Shown: positions 1 through 8,828, numbered from the stretch's first letter. The stretch: DNA of 64,000 nt from JANMJD01 sp963828405 (GCA_963828405.1 CAWHEG010000031.1:124001-188000); one strand, 5' to 3'. The notes: generated from the sequence alone by a model not told the origin. Translations and numbers: made by a program.

Positions 1-69
1 CTCGTGGAAGCCGTTCTCGGAGTGCCAGAGGGTGTCGTCGGCATCGAGGCCGACCCATTCGATGGGCAT
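1..69 (-). CDS. HAD-superfamily hydrolase (N-terminal fragment, runs off the window)
   Basis: Only the first 23 codons are inside the window. They start at an ATG at base 69 and read MPIEWVGLDADDTLWHSE, which contains the HAD motif I pattern DxDxT (here DADDT). In this superfamily the first Asp is the phosphorylated nucleophile and the second the acid/base. The gene begins 11 bases after the stop of the upstream HTH gene on the same strand, so it is probably the third gene of a three-gene unit. The substrate cannot be told from this fragment. Confidence 0.75.
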   Translation of the reverse strand, partial: MPIEWVGLDADDTLWHSENGFHE

Positions 70-80
70 CGCTGGCTGCC

Positions 81-443
81 CTACCGGTGGATGGCGTTGA
101 GGTAGTTGTAGACCGTGATCCGTGAGACGTTCATCGCGTCGGCGACGTCCTCGACCGCGCGGCGCAGCGTGAAGGCGCCCCGTTCGTCGAGCATGCGCAC
201 GGCCCGCTGCTTCTCCTCGCGGGTCAGCTCGCGCAACCGGCCGCCGAGATCTCGTTCGACCCCGTCGATGAGCCGGTCGAGCGCGCCGTGGAGCGGTGCG
301 AGCCGTACGACGGCGATGTCCTCGCCCTCCCACTGCAGGGCGAGGTCGGAAGGTTCGCGCTGGGTGAGCGGGAGCACCCGCGCCCCCATCGCCTCGGCGA
401 TCGGGCGGACGGCGCGGACCAACGGATGATCGAGGGCTCTCAC
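81..443 (-). CDS. YheO/DauR-type helix-turn-helix regulator, short form
   Basis: This 120-residue protein has a C-terminal helix-turn-helix of the HTH_22 type at about residues 72-118. It shows the family pattern LTREEKQRAVRMLDERGAF followed by SRITVYNYL, the recognition helix. Full-length YheO/DauR proteins have a PAS-like N-terminal domain; here only about 65 residues precede the HTH. The GTG start at 443 is chosen because it overlaps the stop of the upstream gene in a GTGA arrangement; longer readings give only Arg-rich sequence typical of an antisense frame. It sits between a thiamine-binding-like protein and a HAD hydrolase, so a role in regulating that unit is possible but is only inferred from position. 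Confidence 0.7.
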   Translation of the reverse strand: MRALDHPLVRAVRPIAEAMGARVLPLTQREPSDLALQWEGEDIAVVRLAPLHGALDRLIDGVERDLGGRLRELTREEKQRAVRMLDERGAFTLRRAVEDVADAMNVSRITVYNYLNAIHR

Positions 444-682
444 GCGACGAGGTGCTCCACCTGGAACGTCACCCGCGTCGCACCGTGGTCGAGTGCCGCA
501 CGGAGCAGGTCGCCGACGACCTCGCCGACGACGGCCTCGGGCACCTCGGCCTCGGAGCTGAACGGGCCGGCGGCCAGCTCGCAACCATGGGCTTCGACCG
601 CCCGCCACGCAGCCCGGACGTGCTCGCCCGGCTGGCCGTCGACGAACGGTTCGACGGTGAACTCGACGCGGACGTGGGACAC
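440..682 (-). CDS. Thiamine-binding-like (MTH1187/YkoF-type) small protein
   Basis: This 80-residue protein reads as a small alpha/beta fold: a strand VRVEFTVEPF, a helix with EHVRAAWRAVEAHG, a strand, then a helix ending in a TRVTFQVEHL strand. That pattern matches the MTH1187/DUF77 thiamine-binding family, whose members bind thiamine-like ligands as ferredoxin-like multimers. The GTG at 682 is the likely start: the sequence becomes family-like from VSHVRVEF, and the preceding residues are low-complexity. Its stop overlaps the start of the HTH gene by four bases, which suggests translational coupling. The family call rests on pattern recognition without an alignment, so it is moderate. Confidence 0.6.
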   Translation of the reverse strand: MSHVRVEFTVEPFVDGQPGEHVRAAWRAVEAHGCELAAGPFSSEAEVPEAVVGEVVGDLLRAALDHGATRVTFQVEHLVA

Positions 683-734
683 CTCTCCAGCGTACGCCCG
701 ATCAGAGCCGCCCCCGCCGCGTGTGCCCGGACGC

Positions 735-806
735 GAACGTGCCCCGGCCGGACGACTGGGCCGGGACACGTTCGGGGGCAACGGGCAACGGATCGGCGAT
801 CCGTTG
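735..806 (-). terminator. Two consecutive hairpins after the WXG100 gene
   Basis: Just downstream of the WXG100 stop (818) on the minus strand there are two inverted repeats. Bases 786-794 and 798-806 form a perfect 9-bp stem with a 3-base loop. Bases 735-749 and 759-773 form a 15-bp stem with one mismatch and a 9-base loop. Neither is followed by a clear U tract, so this is a terminator-like structure rather than a classical intrinsic terminator. It separates the WXG100 transcript from the thiamine-binding gene. Confidence 0.6.
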
Positions 807-817
807 GGAGCGGGGCG

Positions 818-1099
818 TCAGGCGGTGGCGTACTGGCCCATCACGGCCCGAAGGCTGACGGCGCGCCGCTTGCAGTCGTTGCCCGCCATCTCGAACGCCT
901 CGTTGAGCCGGCCCAGGGCCGTCTTGAACGAGCCCTCCCACTCGTCGCGGAACTGGTCGTGGGCCGGGCCGACCCAGGTCGTGCCCGAGAGCGTGGCGGT
1001 GACCAGGCCGATCACCGATTCGATGGTCTGGCGCTGGTTGCGCAGCGCGTTGCCGAGTGCGTCGAGCTGATCGGGGTCGGCGCCGAACATGTTGGACAT
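818..1099 (-). CDS. WXG100-family (ESAT-6-like) protein
   Basis: The 93-residue product has the length and layout of a WXG100 protein: two helices around a central W-x-G turn, here W42-V43-G44, followed by an acidic second helix with EWEGSF. Members are usually secreted as dimers by type VII (ESX) systems. The ATG at 1099 is supported by an AAGGAG ribosome-binding site about 7 bases upstream. A classical YxxxD/E export signal is not obvious at the C-terminus, which ends GQYATA. No EccC ATPase, membrane component or partner WXG gene lies nearby, so the gene is an orphan within this window. Confidence 0.85.
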   Translation of the reverse strand: MSNMFGADPDQLDALGNALRNQRQTIESVIGLVTATLSGTTWVGPAHDQFRDEWEGSFKTALGRLNEAFEMAGNDCKRRAVSLRAVMGQYATA

Positions 1100-1230
1100 G
1101 GTGGTCTCCTTGGGGAGGGATCGAGGTTGACCGCCCGAGGTGGGCCGAGCTCGGCGACCACCGGCAATACCCGGCGCGAATCGACGCCCGCCGGGCCATG
1201 CTGTAGCGCCGAACTCCCGCCCCCGGCGGG

Positions 1231-4200
1231 GTGAAGCACCCGCGAGAACACCTGCCGACTGCGATGACGACCCCTGACGCGAACGCGACGACCGAGCTGA
1301 CCGGCATGACCGGCCCCGACGCCCCACCCGGTGCCACCGGGCCCCCGCTGGTCATCGCCTATCCCGCCGAACTGCCGATCACCGAGCGCCACGACGAGTT
1401 GCTGGCCACGATCCGCGACCACCAGGTCGTGATCATTGCCGGCGAGACAGGTTCGGGGAAGAGCACCCAGCTTCCCAAGATGTGCCTCGAACTCGGGCGG
1501 GGCGGAGACGGTCTGATCGGGCACACGCAGCCGCGGCGGGTGGCGGCCCGCACGATCGCCGAACGGATCGCCGGCGAGCTCGGGGTCGAGCTCGGCGGGC
1601 TCGTCGGCTACGCCGTGCGCTTCACCGACCAGGTCGGGGCCGACACCCGGGTCAAGGTGATGACCGACGGCATCCTGCTCGCCGAGATCCAACGCGACCG
1701 GATGCTGCGCCGCTACGACACGCTGATCATCGACGAGGCCCATGAGCGGTCGCTGAACATCGACTTCCTCCTCGGCTACCTGCGTCAGCTCCTCCCCCGA
1801 CGGCCCGATCTCAAGCTGATCATCACCTCGGCGACGATCGACACCGGCCGTTTCGCCGGACATTTCGCCGGACCGGACGGCACGCCGGCGCCGATCGTCA
1901 CCGTCGAGGGACGGGCCCACCCCGTCGAGATGCGCTACCGGCCGTTCGGCGATGATCCCGACGACGACCGCGATCAGACCACGGCGATCTGTGACGCCGT
2001 CGAGGAGCTGTGGCGGGAGGGCGGGGGCGACGTGCTCGTCTTCCTCTCCGGCGAGCGTGAGATCCACGACACGGCCGATGCGCTGCGCCGGCTCGACCTC
2101 GGCGACACCGAGGTGCTGCCGTTGTACGCACGACTGGCGACCACCGAGCAGCGGCGGATCTTCGAGCCGCACCCGGGGCGGCGGGTGGTGCTGGCGACGA
2201 ACGTGGCCGAGACCTCGATCACCGTGCCCGGCGTCCGCTCCGTGATCGACGGCGGCACGGCGCGCATCTCGCGCTACAGCCGACGGCTCAAGGTGCAGCG
2301 CCTGCCGATCGAGGCGGTGTCCCAGGCCTCGGCCGATCAGCGGGCCGGGCGCTGCGGTCGGGTCGGGCCGGGCATCTGCATCCGGCTGTACAGCGAGGCC
2401 GACTACGTCGGGCGGGACGAGTTCACGGAGCCCGAGATCCTGCGCACGAACCTGGCCTCGGTGATCCTGCAGATGGCGGCCCTCGGTCTCGGCGACATCG
2501 CCGGTTTCCCGTTCGTCGAGCCGCCCGACACCCGCTCGATCGACGACGGCATCGCCCTGTTGGAGGAGCTCGGCGCACTCCGGCCTGCCGAACCGGGCGA
2601 CTCCGTCGACACCGCCGCACGGCTGACGAAGCTCGGCCGCCGCCTGGCCCGCCTGCCCGTCGATCCGCGGCTCGGTCGGATGGTGCTCGAGGCCGAACGG
2701 CTGGGCGTGGTGCGCGAGGTGATGGTCATCGTGGCCGCGCTGTCGATCCAGGACCCCCGCGAACGACCGGCCGACAAGCGCGAGGCGGCGGGCGAGATGC
2801 ATCGGCGGTTCGCCGCCGAGGGCTCCGACTTCCTGGCGTTCCTGCGGCTGTGGGACTACCTGCGCGAGCAGCAGCGGACCCTGTCGTCCAACCAGTTCCG
2901 CAGGCTGTGCCGCGCCGAGTACCTCAACTACCTCCGGGTGCGCGAGTGGCAGGACCTGTTCAGCCAGTTGCGACGGGTGGCGGGCGATCTCGGCCTGCGG
3001 GTGTCGACCGAGGCCGGGCACCCCGACCACGTGCACCGGGCCCTGCTCTCGGGACTGCTCTCGCAGATCGGGATGCGCGACGGCGAGACGCGGGAGTTCC
3101 GCGGGGCACGCAACGCCCGCTTCATGATCGGCTCGGGATCGGTGCTCACCTCCAAGCCTCCCCAATGGGTGATGGCCGGCGAGCTGGTCGAGACCAACCG
3201 GCTGTGGGCGCGGGTGGTGAGCCGCATCCAGCCCGAGTGGGCCGAGCAACTGGCCGGGCACCTGGTCAAGCGCTCGTGGAGCGACCCGTGGTGGGATGCG
3301 CAGCGGGGCACGGCGATGGCCCACGAGAAGGCCGTGCTCTTCGGCCTGCCGATCGTCGCCAACCGACCCGTCGACTATTCCCGCATCGACGCCGCGGTCG
3401 CCCGGCAACTCTTCGTCCACCATGCACTGGTGCTCGGCGAGTGGAACACGCATCTCACGGTGTTCGAGGAGAACCGGGCGTTGGTCGCCGAGTTGGAGGC
3501 GTTGCAGGATCGCCTCCGCCGCCATCTCGACGTCGACCACGATGCCCTGTTCAAGTTCTACGACGCCCGGCTCGGGGGCGACGTCGTCTCCGGTCGTCAC
3601 TTCGACCGCTGGTGGAAGGTGACCCGGGCGAAGCAGCCGAAGTTGCTGACCTTGACCCGCGAGGACCTGCTCGGCACCAAGGCCGCGGGACTGGAGATGT
3701 TCCCCGACGAGTGGATCCAGGGCGACCACGCCTTCCCCCTCGCCTACGAACTGGCCCCAGGTTCGGTGACCGACGGCGTGACGGTGCACGTCAACATCGA
3801 CGTGCTCAACCAGGTCGACCCGGCCGGGTTCGACTGGCAGGTGCCCGGGCTGCGCGACGAGTTGATCGGCGAGCTGGTCCGCTCGCTGCCCAAGGACCTG
3901 CGCCGGTTGGTCACCCCGGTCAACGAGTTCACCCGCAGCGCCGTGGAACGCCTCGGAGCCGGCCGGCCCGTGCCGGAGGGGGTCGGGTTGCGCGAGGCGC
4001 TCGCCGACGTGCTCACCGAGCTCTGCGGGTCACGCATCCGGGCGGGCGACTTCATCGTCGACCGGGTGCCCCGCCATCTGCGCACGATCTACGCCGTCGA
4101 CGACGGCGACGGCGTACGCCTGGCGGCCGGGGAGGATCTCGCCGAGTTGCAGGTGCGTCTGCGGGGCAGGACAAGGGCCGCCATCGTCCGGGCCTTTCCG

Positions 4201-5070
4201 GGGTTCGAGCGCACCGGCCTCACCGACTGGGACGTCGGCGTCCTGCCCCGGGTCGTCGAGGCGACCGTCGACGAACGGACCGTGCGGGGCTATCCGGCCC
4301 TGGTCGACGACGGCGCCACCGTGTCGATGCGCATCCTCACCAGCCCGCTCGGCCAGGCCAGGGCGATGCCGGCAGCGGTCCGCCGGCTGATCGCGCTCAC
4401 CGTCGCCTCGCCGCGCAAGGCGGCCGAGAGCCGGCTGACGGCCACGGGACGGCTGGCCATCGCCCGGCTCGACCGCTTCGGCATCGACCAGCTGATCGAC
4501 GACTGCGTGGCCGCGGCGATCGACCATGTGATCGCCGGCTGCGGGGCCGAGGTCTGGGATGACGAGGGGTTCCGCTCCGTGCAACGTCTGGCCCGCTCGC
4601 AGTTGGCCGGTCTGGCGTCGGCCGCCGCCGCCGAGGCCGACGAGACGATGCGCGCCTCCGTCGCAGCGGCCCGTCGAATCGACCGACTGGTGACCAGCGA
4701 CCTGCGCCCGAGCGTGCTCGACGCCCGCGCCCACCTGCTGCGACTGATCAGGCCCGGCTTCGTCGTCGCCGCCGGATGCGATCGGCTGGCCGACGTGCAT
4801 CGCTACGTCCGGGCGCTCGACCGGCGGTTGGAACGCCTTCCCGACGAGGCGCACCGCGACCGGCAACGGACCGTTGCCGTCCAACGTCTCGAACGGCAGC
4901 TCGAGGCGATCAGGGCGACGCGGTCCCCTGACCTGCCGGGTCACGATCTCGCCGAGGTCGCCTGGCAGATCGAGGAGCTGCGGGTCAGCCTGTTCGCCCA
5001 GTCGATCGGGACGAGGATGTCGGTCAGCGAGCAGAAGATCCTTCGCCGATTGGCCGAGCTCGCCGGCTGA
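1231..5070 (+). CDS. hrpA: ATP-dependent RNA helicase HrpA (DEAH box)
   Basis: This 1279-residue protein is close to the usual 1300 for bacterial HrpA, a DEAH-box 3'-5' RNA helicase linked to mRNA processing and rescue of stalled ribosomes. Walker A GETGSGKST is at residues 71-79 and the DEAH box at 168-171. These are followed by SAT (motif III), the helicase C-terminal region with QRAGRCGRVGPG, the winged-helix/ratchet and OB regions, and the long HrpA-specific C-terminal DUF3418 region. The first 45 residues are poorly conserved, and an in-frame ATG at 1264 is an equally good start. It is transcribed divergently from the WXG100 gene and converges on the gene ending at 5084. Confidence 0.95.
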   Translation: MKHPREHLPTAMTTPDANATTELTGMTGPDAPPGATGPPLVIAYPAELPITERHDELLATIRDHQVVIIAGETGSGKSTQLPKMCLELGRGGDGLIGHTQPRRVAARTIAERIAGELGVELGGLVGYAVRFTDQVGADTRVKVMTDGILLAEIQRDRMLRRYDTLIIDEAHERSLNIDFLLGYLRQLLPRRPDLKLIITSATIDTGRFAGHFAGPDGTPAPIVTVEGRAHPVEMRYRPFGDDPDDDRDQTTAICDAVEELWREGGGDVLVFLSGEREIHDTADALRRLDLGDTEVLPLYARLATTEQRRIFEPHPGRRVVLATNVAETSITVPGVRSVIDGGTARISRYSRRLKVQRLPIEAVSQASADQRAGRCGRVGPGICIRLYSEADYVGRDEFTEPEILRTNLASVILQMAALGLGDIAGFPFVEPPDTRSIDDGIALLEELGALRPAEPGDSVDTAARLTKLGRRLARLPVDPRLGRMVLEAERLGVVREVMVIVAALSIQDPRERPADKREAAGEMHRRFAAEGSDFLAFLRLWDYLREQQRTLSSNQFRRLCRAEYLNYLRVREWQDLFSQLRRVAGDLGLRVSTEAGHPDHVHRALLSGLLSQIGMRDGETREFRGARNARFMIGSGSVLTSKPPQWVMAGELVETNRLWARVVSRIQPEWAEQLAGHLVKRSWSDPWWDAQRGTAMAHEKAVLFGLPIVANRPVDYSRIDAAVARQLFVHHALVLGEWNTHLTVFEENRALVAELEALQDRLRRHLDVDHDALFKFYDARLGGDVVSGRHFDRWWKVTRAKQPKLLTLTREDLLGTKAAGLEMFPDEWIQGDHAFPLAYELAPGSVTDGVTVHVNIDVLNQVDPAGFDWQVPGLRDELIGELVRSLPKDLRRLVTPVNEFTRSAVERLGAGRPVPEGVGLREALADVLTELCGSRIRAGDFIVDRVPRHLRTIYAVDDGDGVRLAAGEDLAELQVRLRGRTRAAIVRAFPGFERTGLTDWDVGVLPRVVEATVDERTVRGYPALVDDGATVSMRILTSPLGQARAMPAAVRRLIALTVASPRKAAESRLTATGRLAIARLDRFGIDQLIDDCVAAAIDHVIAGCGAEVWDDEGFRSVQRLARSQLAGLASAAAAEADETMRASVAAARRIDRLVTSDLRPSVLDARAHLLRLIRPGFVVAAGCDRLADVHRYVRALDRRLERLPDEAHRDRQRTVAVQRLERQLEAIRATRSPDLPGHDLAEVAWQIEELRVSLFAQSIGTRMSVSEQKILRRLAELAG

Positions 5071-5083
5071 CCGGGGTCATCGG

Positions 5084-5761
5084 TCAGACCACGCCGAGCG
5101 CCGGTGGCTTGTTCCAGATCGCCCTGGGCGCGACGACCGGGACGTAGGTGTGGACGAATATCCCTCGCCAGGCCGCGGTGCGATTGCTGGCGGCCACGCC
5201 GGCGCTCCGCTTGCGCCACGACAGCGTCACCGTCGTCGACGGCGTGTTGTTGTCGTAGACGGCGATGTCCACACCGCCCCTGACGGTCTCGTAGCCGAAG
5301 GCCACCGCCTGGTGGTTCGAGCGCCCGACATCGCCGATGTGGTTGGCCCCCACGAGTCCGATGGCCACCGGCTGACCGGCGTCGATGCGTTGGCGCAGCT
5401 TCGGGATCTCGTCGGCCGTCCAGGCTGTCACCCCCTTGAAGACGAAGGTGCGCTCGTCGGGGAGCAGCGTCCACGCCAGGAAGCGCACCGCGCTCGCCTC
5501 GACGAAGCTGTCCATCAGCCGGGTGAAGAGGTAGTCGGCCAGCGGCGTGCCGTCGGGGGGAACGCCGCGCGGAAAGCCCGACCAGTCGTCGCCGGGCGCC
5601 TGGCGACCGGCGTGGAAGATGTCGAGCGAGGCGAAGGCCATGCCGCCGCAGCGACCCGAGGTGCGCATCGTCGCCCCGTTGGGCAGGCGGGCGATGGTAT
5701 TGCGGAACCGGTTGGCGAACCGGAACCCGTGGATGGTCGGGTCGAAACTCGTCGTCGGCAT
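5084..5761 (-). CDS. Conserved hypothetical protein with a papain-like Cys/His pattern
   Basis: The 225-residue product starts at the ATG at 5761, with GGAGGAG a few bases upstream. It carries GRCGGM (Cys38), a helix with FASLDIFHAG, and later SNHQAVAFGYE (His150) followed by VYDNN (Asp170). A Cys at the start of a helix, then a His in a beta strand and an Asp/Asn, is the order expected for a papain-like fold. This CGGM-type family occurs as a hypothetical protein in many bacteria. No signal peptide is seen. Peptidase or amidase activity is an inference from the residue order. Its stop lies 13 bases from that of the convergent hrpA. Confidence 0.7.
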   Translation of the reverse strand: MPTTSFDPTIHGFRFANRFRNTIARLPNGATMRTSGRCGGMAFASLDIFHAGRQAPGDDWSGFPRGVPPDGTPLADYLFTRLMDSFVEASAVRFLAWTLLPDERTFVFKGVTAWTADEIPKLRQRIDAGQPVAIGLVGANHIGDVGRSNHQAVAFGYETVRGGVDIAVYDNNTPSTTVTLSWRKRSAGVAASNRTAAWRGIFVHTYVPVVAPRAIWNKPPALGVV

Positions 5762-5847
5762 CGATGCTCCTCCGGGTGCTGCTCGGCCCAAACTACGCCC
5801 GGTCGAGGACCAGCGCCGGCCGGGGACCGCCAAGGCCGCACGGCTGT

Positions 5848-6339
5848 TCAGCGGCACAGCGGGCGCACCACGGCCAGGCTGTCGGGCACGAACGTCTCCT
5901 GCTCGATCATCGGGCCGAGATCGTCGACGGTGATCCAACGCGCCTCGACCACCTCGCCGTCGTCGAACGACACCGGCCCGTCCCACACCACCTCGTAGAC
6001 CTGGTAGAGGGCGTCGACCGATTCGTCGGCATACGTTCCCCGCCCGAGCACGGTGAGCGGGCAACCGGTGATGCCGATCTCCTCGGCCAGTTCCCGCTCC
6101 GCCGCCGCGTCGTAGTCCTCGCCGCTGGCGACGACTCCCCCCGCTGCCAGGTCCCACCGCCCGGGCCAGACGTCCTTGTCCTCCGCCCGGCGATGCACGA
6201 GCAGCCGGCCGGCCGTGTCGCGCACGACGATCGACGCGCACCGGTGTCGCAGGTTCCGCGCCCGCATCTCGGCCCGGGTGGCGACCCCGACGACGCGGTC
6301 CGCCGCGTCGACGACGTCGACCAACTCGCCACCCGGCAT
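5848..6339 (-). CDS. Nudix hydrolase (IPP isomerase/YfcD-like)
   Basis: This 163-residue protein has a complete Nudix box at residues 67-90: GGVVASGE, seven residues, RELAEEIGI, matching GX5EX7REUXEEXGU. The N-terminus (LVDVVDAADRVVGVATRAEM) and the HRCASIVVRD strand resemble the Nudix subgroup related to isopentenyl-diphosphate isomerase and YfcD. The Nudix Glu residues bind the divalent metal that activates water for diphosphate hydrolysis. It is a single gene, divergent from the M20 amidohydrolase at 6392. The substrate cannot be predicted. Confidence 0.9.
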   Translation of the reverse strand: MPGGELVDVVDAADRVVGVATRAEMRARNLRHRCASIVVRDTAGRLLVHRRAEDKDVWPGRWDLAAGGVVASGEDYDAAAERELAEEIGITGCPLTVLGRGTYADESVDALYQVYEVVWDGPVSFDDGEVVEARWITVDDLGPMIEQETFVPDSLAVVRPLCR

Positions 6340-6391
6340 CCGTCCAGGTTCCCACGCACGACGGGCGTCCGCCGGGATCTACGATCGGCCG

Positions 6392-7613
6392 ATGGCCCTC
6401 AGCGAACTCCTCGACGAAGCCCGTGATCTGCACACCGAGTCGGTGGCCCTGCGACGACGGCTCCACCGGCACCCCGAGATCGGCAACGACAACCCGCACA
6501 CCCGCGACGAACTGCTCGGCGCCATCGGAGGCCTGCCGCTCGAACTCACCCACCATCAGACGACCACCGGGGTGGCCGCCCTGCTCACCGGCGCCAAGCC
6601 CGGCCCGACCGTCCTGCTGCGCGCCGACACCGACGGCCTCCCGCTGCACGAGGACACCGACCTCGATTTCGAGTCGGGCACCGCTGGCCAGATGCACGCC
6701 TGCGGTCACGACACCCACGTGGCGATGCTGGTCGAGCGCGGCCAAGATGCTGTCGGCCCGCCGCGACCTGCTCGCCGGGCGGGTGCTGTTCATGTTCCAG
6801 CCCGGCGAGGAAGGCCACCACGGGGCCCGGTTCATGCTCGAGGAGGGTCTGCTCGACATCCCGACCCTGGCCGACGGGACCGAGTCGCCCGTGACCGCGG
6901 CGTTCGCCCTGCACATCACATCGGCGATGCCGACGGGGTTCGTGTCGGTCAAGGCCGGTCCGATCATGGCTTCGGCCGACCGGATGTACATCACCGTCAA
7001 GGGTCGTGGCGGGCACGCCAGCGAGCCCTACCGGGCGCTCGACCCGATCCCCATCGCCTGTGAGATCGTCCAGGCCCTCCAGACGATGGTGACCCGGCGG
7101 ATCGACGTGTTCGACCCGGGGGTGATCACCGTCGGGCGGATCACCGCCGGTACGACGAACAACATCATCCCCGAGACGGCCGAGATCGAGGGGACGATCC
7201 GAGCGGTGAGCGAGGCGACGCGCAGCAAGCTCCACGCCGGCATCCAGCGTGTCGCCGAGGGGATCGCCGCAGCCCACGAGGCCGAGGTCACGGTCGATGT
7301 GGTCGGCGGGTTTCCGGTCACGGTCAACGATCGCCAGTTCGCCGATTTCTCCCTCGACACCGCCCGTGAGCTGGTCGGTGACCAGCGGGGCATCAGGATG
7401 CCCAACCCGGTGATGGGCGCCGAGGACTTCTCCTACGTGCTCCAGCGGGTCCCCGGGGCGATGATGTTCCTCGGCGGCACCCATCACGACCGCGACCTCG
7501 GCACAGCCGCGCCGAACCACTCGAACCACGTGCTGTTCGACGAGGAGGCGATGGTCACCGGCGCCGCCCTGCACACCCTGATGGCCTGCCGCCACCTCGG
7601 CGTCGAGCCCTAA
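6392..7613 (+). pseudogene. M20 family amidohydrolase, disrupted by a +1 frameshift
   Basis: The conceptual product is an M20D metal-dependent amidohydrolase (IAA-amino-acid hydrolase/hippurate hydrolase/AbgB type) of about 406 residues. The first part, from the ATG at 6392, carries RRRLHRHPEIG, the RADTDGLPL strand and the metal-binding ACGHDTH. The reading frame is lost at 6734-6737: after GCGATGCTGGTC four bases (GAGC) stand where three are expected. The rest (AAKMLSARRDLLAGRV, QPGEEG, GGHAS, MGAEDFSY) is intact one frame over, ending at 7613. Deleting one base restores HVAMLVSAAKML, the family consensus. Everything else looks undamaged, so this is either a recent mutation or a sequencing error. 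Confidence 0.85.
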
Positions 7614-7779
7614 CTGGTGTTCGGGACTGGGCGCCGTTGCACTTCGCCCGCTCCCTCACCACTCGCTACGCCTGGCGGCGTCAACACTCGCAACCGGTGT
7701 TCGGGACTGGGCGCCGTTGCACTTCGCCCGCTCCCTCACCGCTCGCTACGCCTGGCGGCGTCGACACTCGCAACCGGTG
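7612..7779. repeat. 80-bp tandem duplication between convergent genes
   Basis: Bases 7616-7695 and 7696-7775 are direct repeats of 80 bp differing at only two positions (A/G at both), and the first four bases of a third copy follow. The array fills the whole gap between the stop of the M20 gene (7613) and the stop of the acyl-CoA dehydrogenase (7782). The unit length is not a multiple of three and the frames are not gene-like, so it is not coding. No clear hairpin was found. Confidence 0.9.
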
Positions 7780-7781
7780 CC

Positions 7782-8828
7782 TCAGCCGGCGAGCAGGCGG
7801 CCGAGGCGGGCCAGTGAGGGGGTTGCCGAACCGAGGAACAGCTCGAGCTGCTTGACGGTGAGGAAGTGCCGATGGAGCGGGTACTCGCGATCGACGCCGA
7901 AACCGCCATGGAGGTGCTGGGCGGCATGGACCACCCGCTGGCCGCCCTCGGCAGCCCAGTACTTCGCCGTCAGCACCTGCTCGGACGCCGGGCGACCCTC
8001 GTCGATCCGCCACGCCGCCTGCCATGCGGTGAGGCGAACGCCTTCGGCGTCGATGTAGGCGTCCGCCGTGCGCTGGCTCACCGCCTGGAACGAGGCGATC
8101 GGCCGGTCGAACTGCTGACGGCTCTTGACGTACTCGGAGGTCATCGCCACGGCGGCCGCGCAGTGCCCGGCGACCATCACCGACGCAGCCGTCGACGCCC
8201 GCTCGATCAACGCCCGCAACGCGTCGACATCGCCGACCCGCACCGCGGGGGCGCCGGAGAAGACGACACGGGCCTCGGGAACGCCGGTGGTGGTGTCCTG
8301 ACGTTCGATCGACACGCCCTCGGCCCGCGACTCGACGACGTACAGGCCGTCGGCGGCCGAGACGACGAACCGCTCGGCCACCAGGCCGGCGGGCACACAG
8401 ACCTTGACGCCGGCGAGCCTGCCGTCGGTCACCGTGGAGGACGGGGAACGAGGGTCGCCGACGTCCTCGTGCAGCGCTGCCGTGACGATCATCGTCCCGT
8501 CGGCTACTCCGGCGAGCAGGTCGGCGTGCCCGGCCAGCGACCCGACGGCCAGCCCGATCACAGCGAGGGCCGGAACCGGCGCAGCGACGCGGGCGCACTC
8601 CTCGAGCACGATGCACGATTCGATGAACCCGAGACCGCCGCCCCCGCCGGACTCGGCCATCTCGATCCCGACGAGTCCGGCACCGGCGAGCGCCCGCCAC
8701 AGGTCGAGATCGAGGCCCGATTCGGTGGCGGCCACGGCCTTGAGGTGCTCGGGCGTGCAGACGTCGGTGAGGATCCGGCGGGCCAGGCCGCGCAGGTCGC
8801 TCTGATCGGCGGTGAAGTCGAAGTCCAT
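7782..8828 (-). CDS. Acyl-CoA dehydrogenase, smaller subunit type
   Basis: This 348-residue flavoprotein-like protein has the acyl-CoA dehydrogenase layout: a helical N-terminus (FTADQSDLRGLARRIL), a central beta region, and a C-terminal helical domain with SRQQFDRPIASFQAV and QHLHGGFGVDREYPL. It is shorter and more divergent than its neighbour. It resembles the partner subunit of heterotetrameric alpha2beta2 dehydrogenases that act on steroid side-chain or branched acyl-CoA in actinobacteria. The ATG at 8828 overlaps the stop of the upstream dehydrogenase (TGATG), so the two are translationally coupled. The heterotetramer is inferred from pairing and known actinobacterial examples. Confidence 0.9.
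   Translation of the reverse strand: MDFDFTADQSDLRGLARRILTDVCTPEHLKAVAATESGLDLDLWRALAGAGLVGIEMAESGGGGGLGFIESCIVLEECARVAAPVPALAVIGLAVGSLAGHADLLAGVADGTMIVTAALHEDVGDPRSPSSTVTDGRLAGVKVCVPAGLVAERFVVSAADGLYVVESRAEGVSIERQDTTTGVPEARVVFSGAPAVRVGDVDALRALIERASTAASVMVAGHCAAAVAMTSEYVKSRQQFDRPIASFQAVSQRTADAYIDAEGVRLTAWQAAWRIDEGRPASEQVLTAKYWAAEGGQRVVHAAQHLHGGFGVDREYPLHRHFLTVKQLELFLGSATPSLARLGRLLAG

Noticed and set aside
7617..7855. Small peptides of 66-72 residues in the 80-bp repeat region
   Set aside because: The repeat unit is not a multiple of three, there is no ribosome-binding site, and the frames follow the repeat rather than coding constraints.
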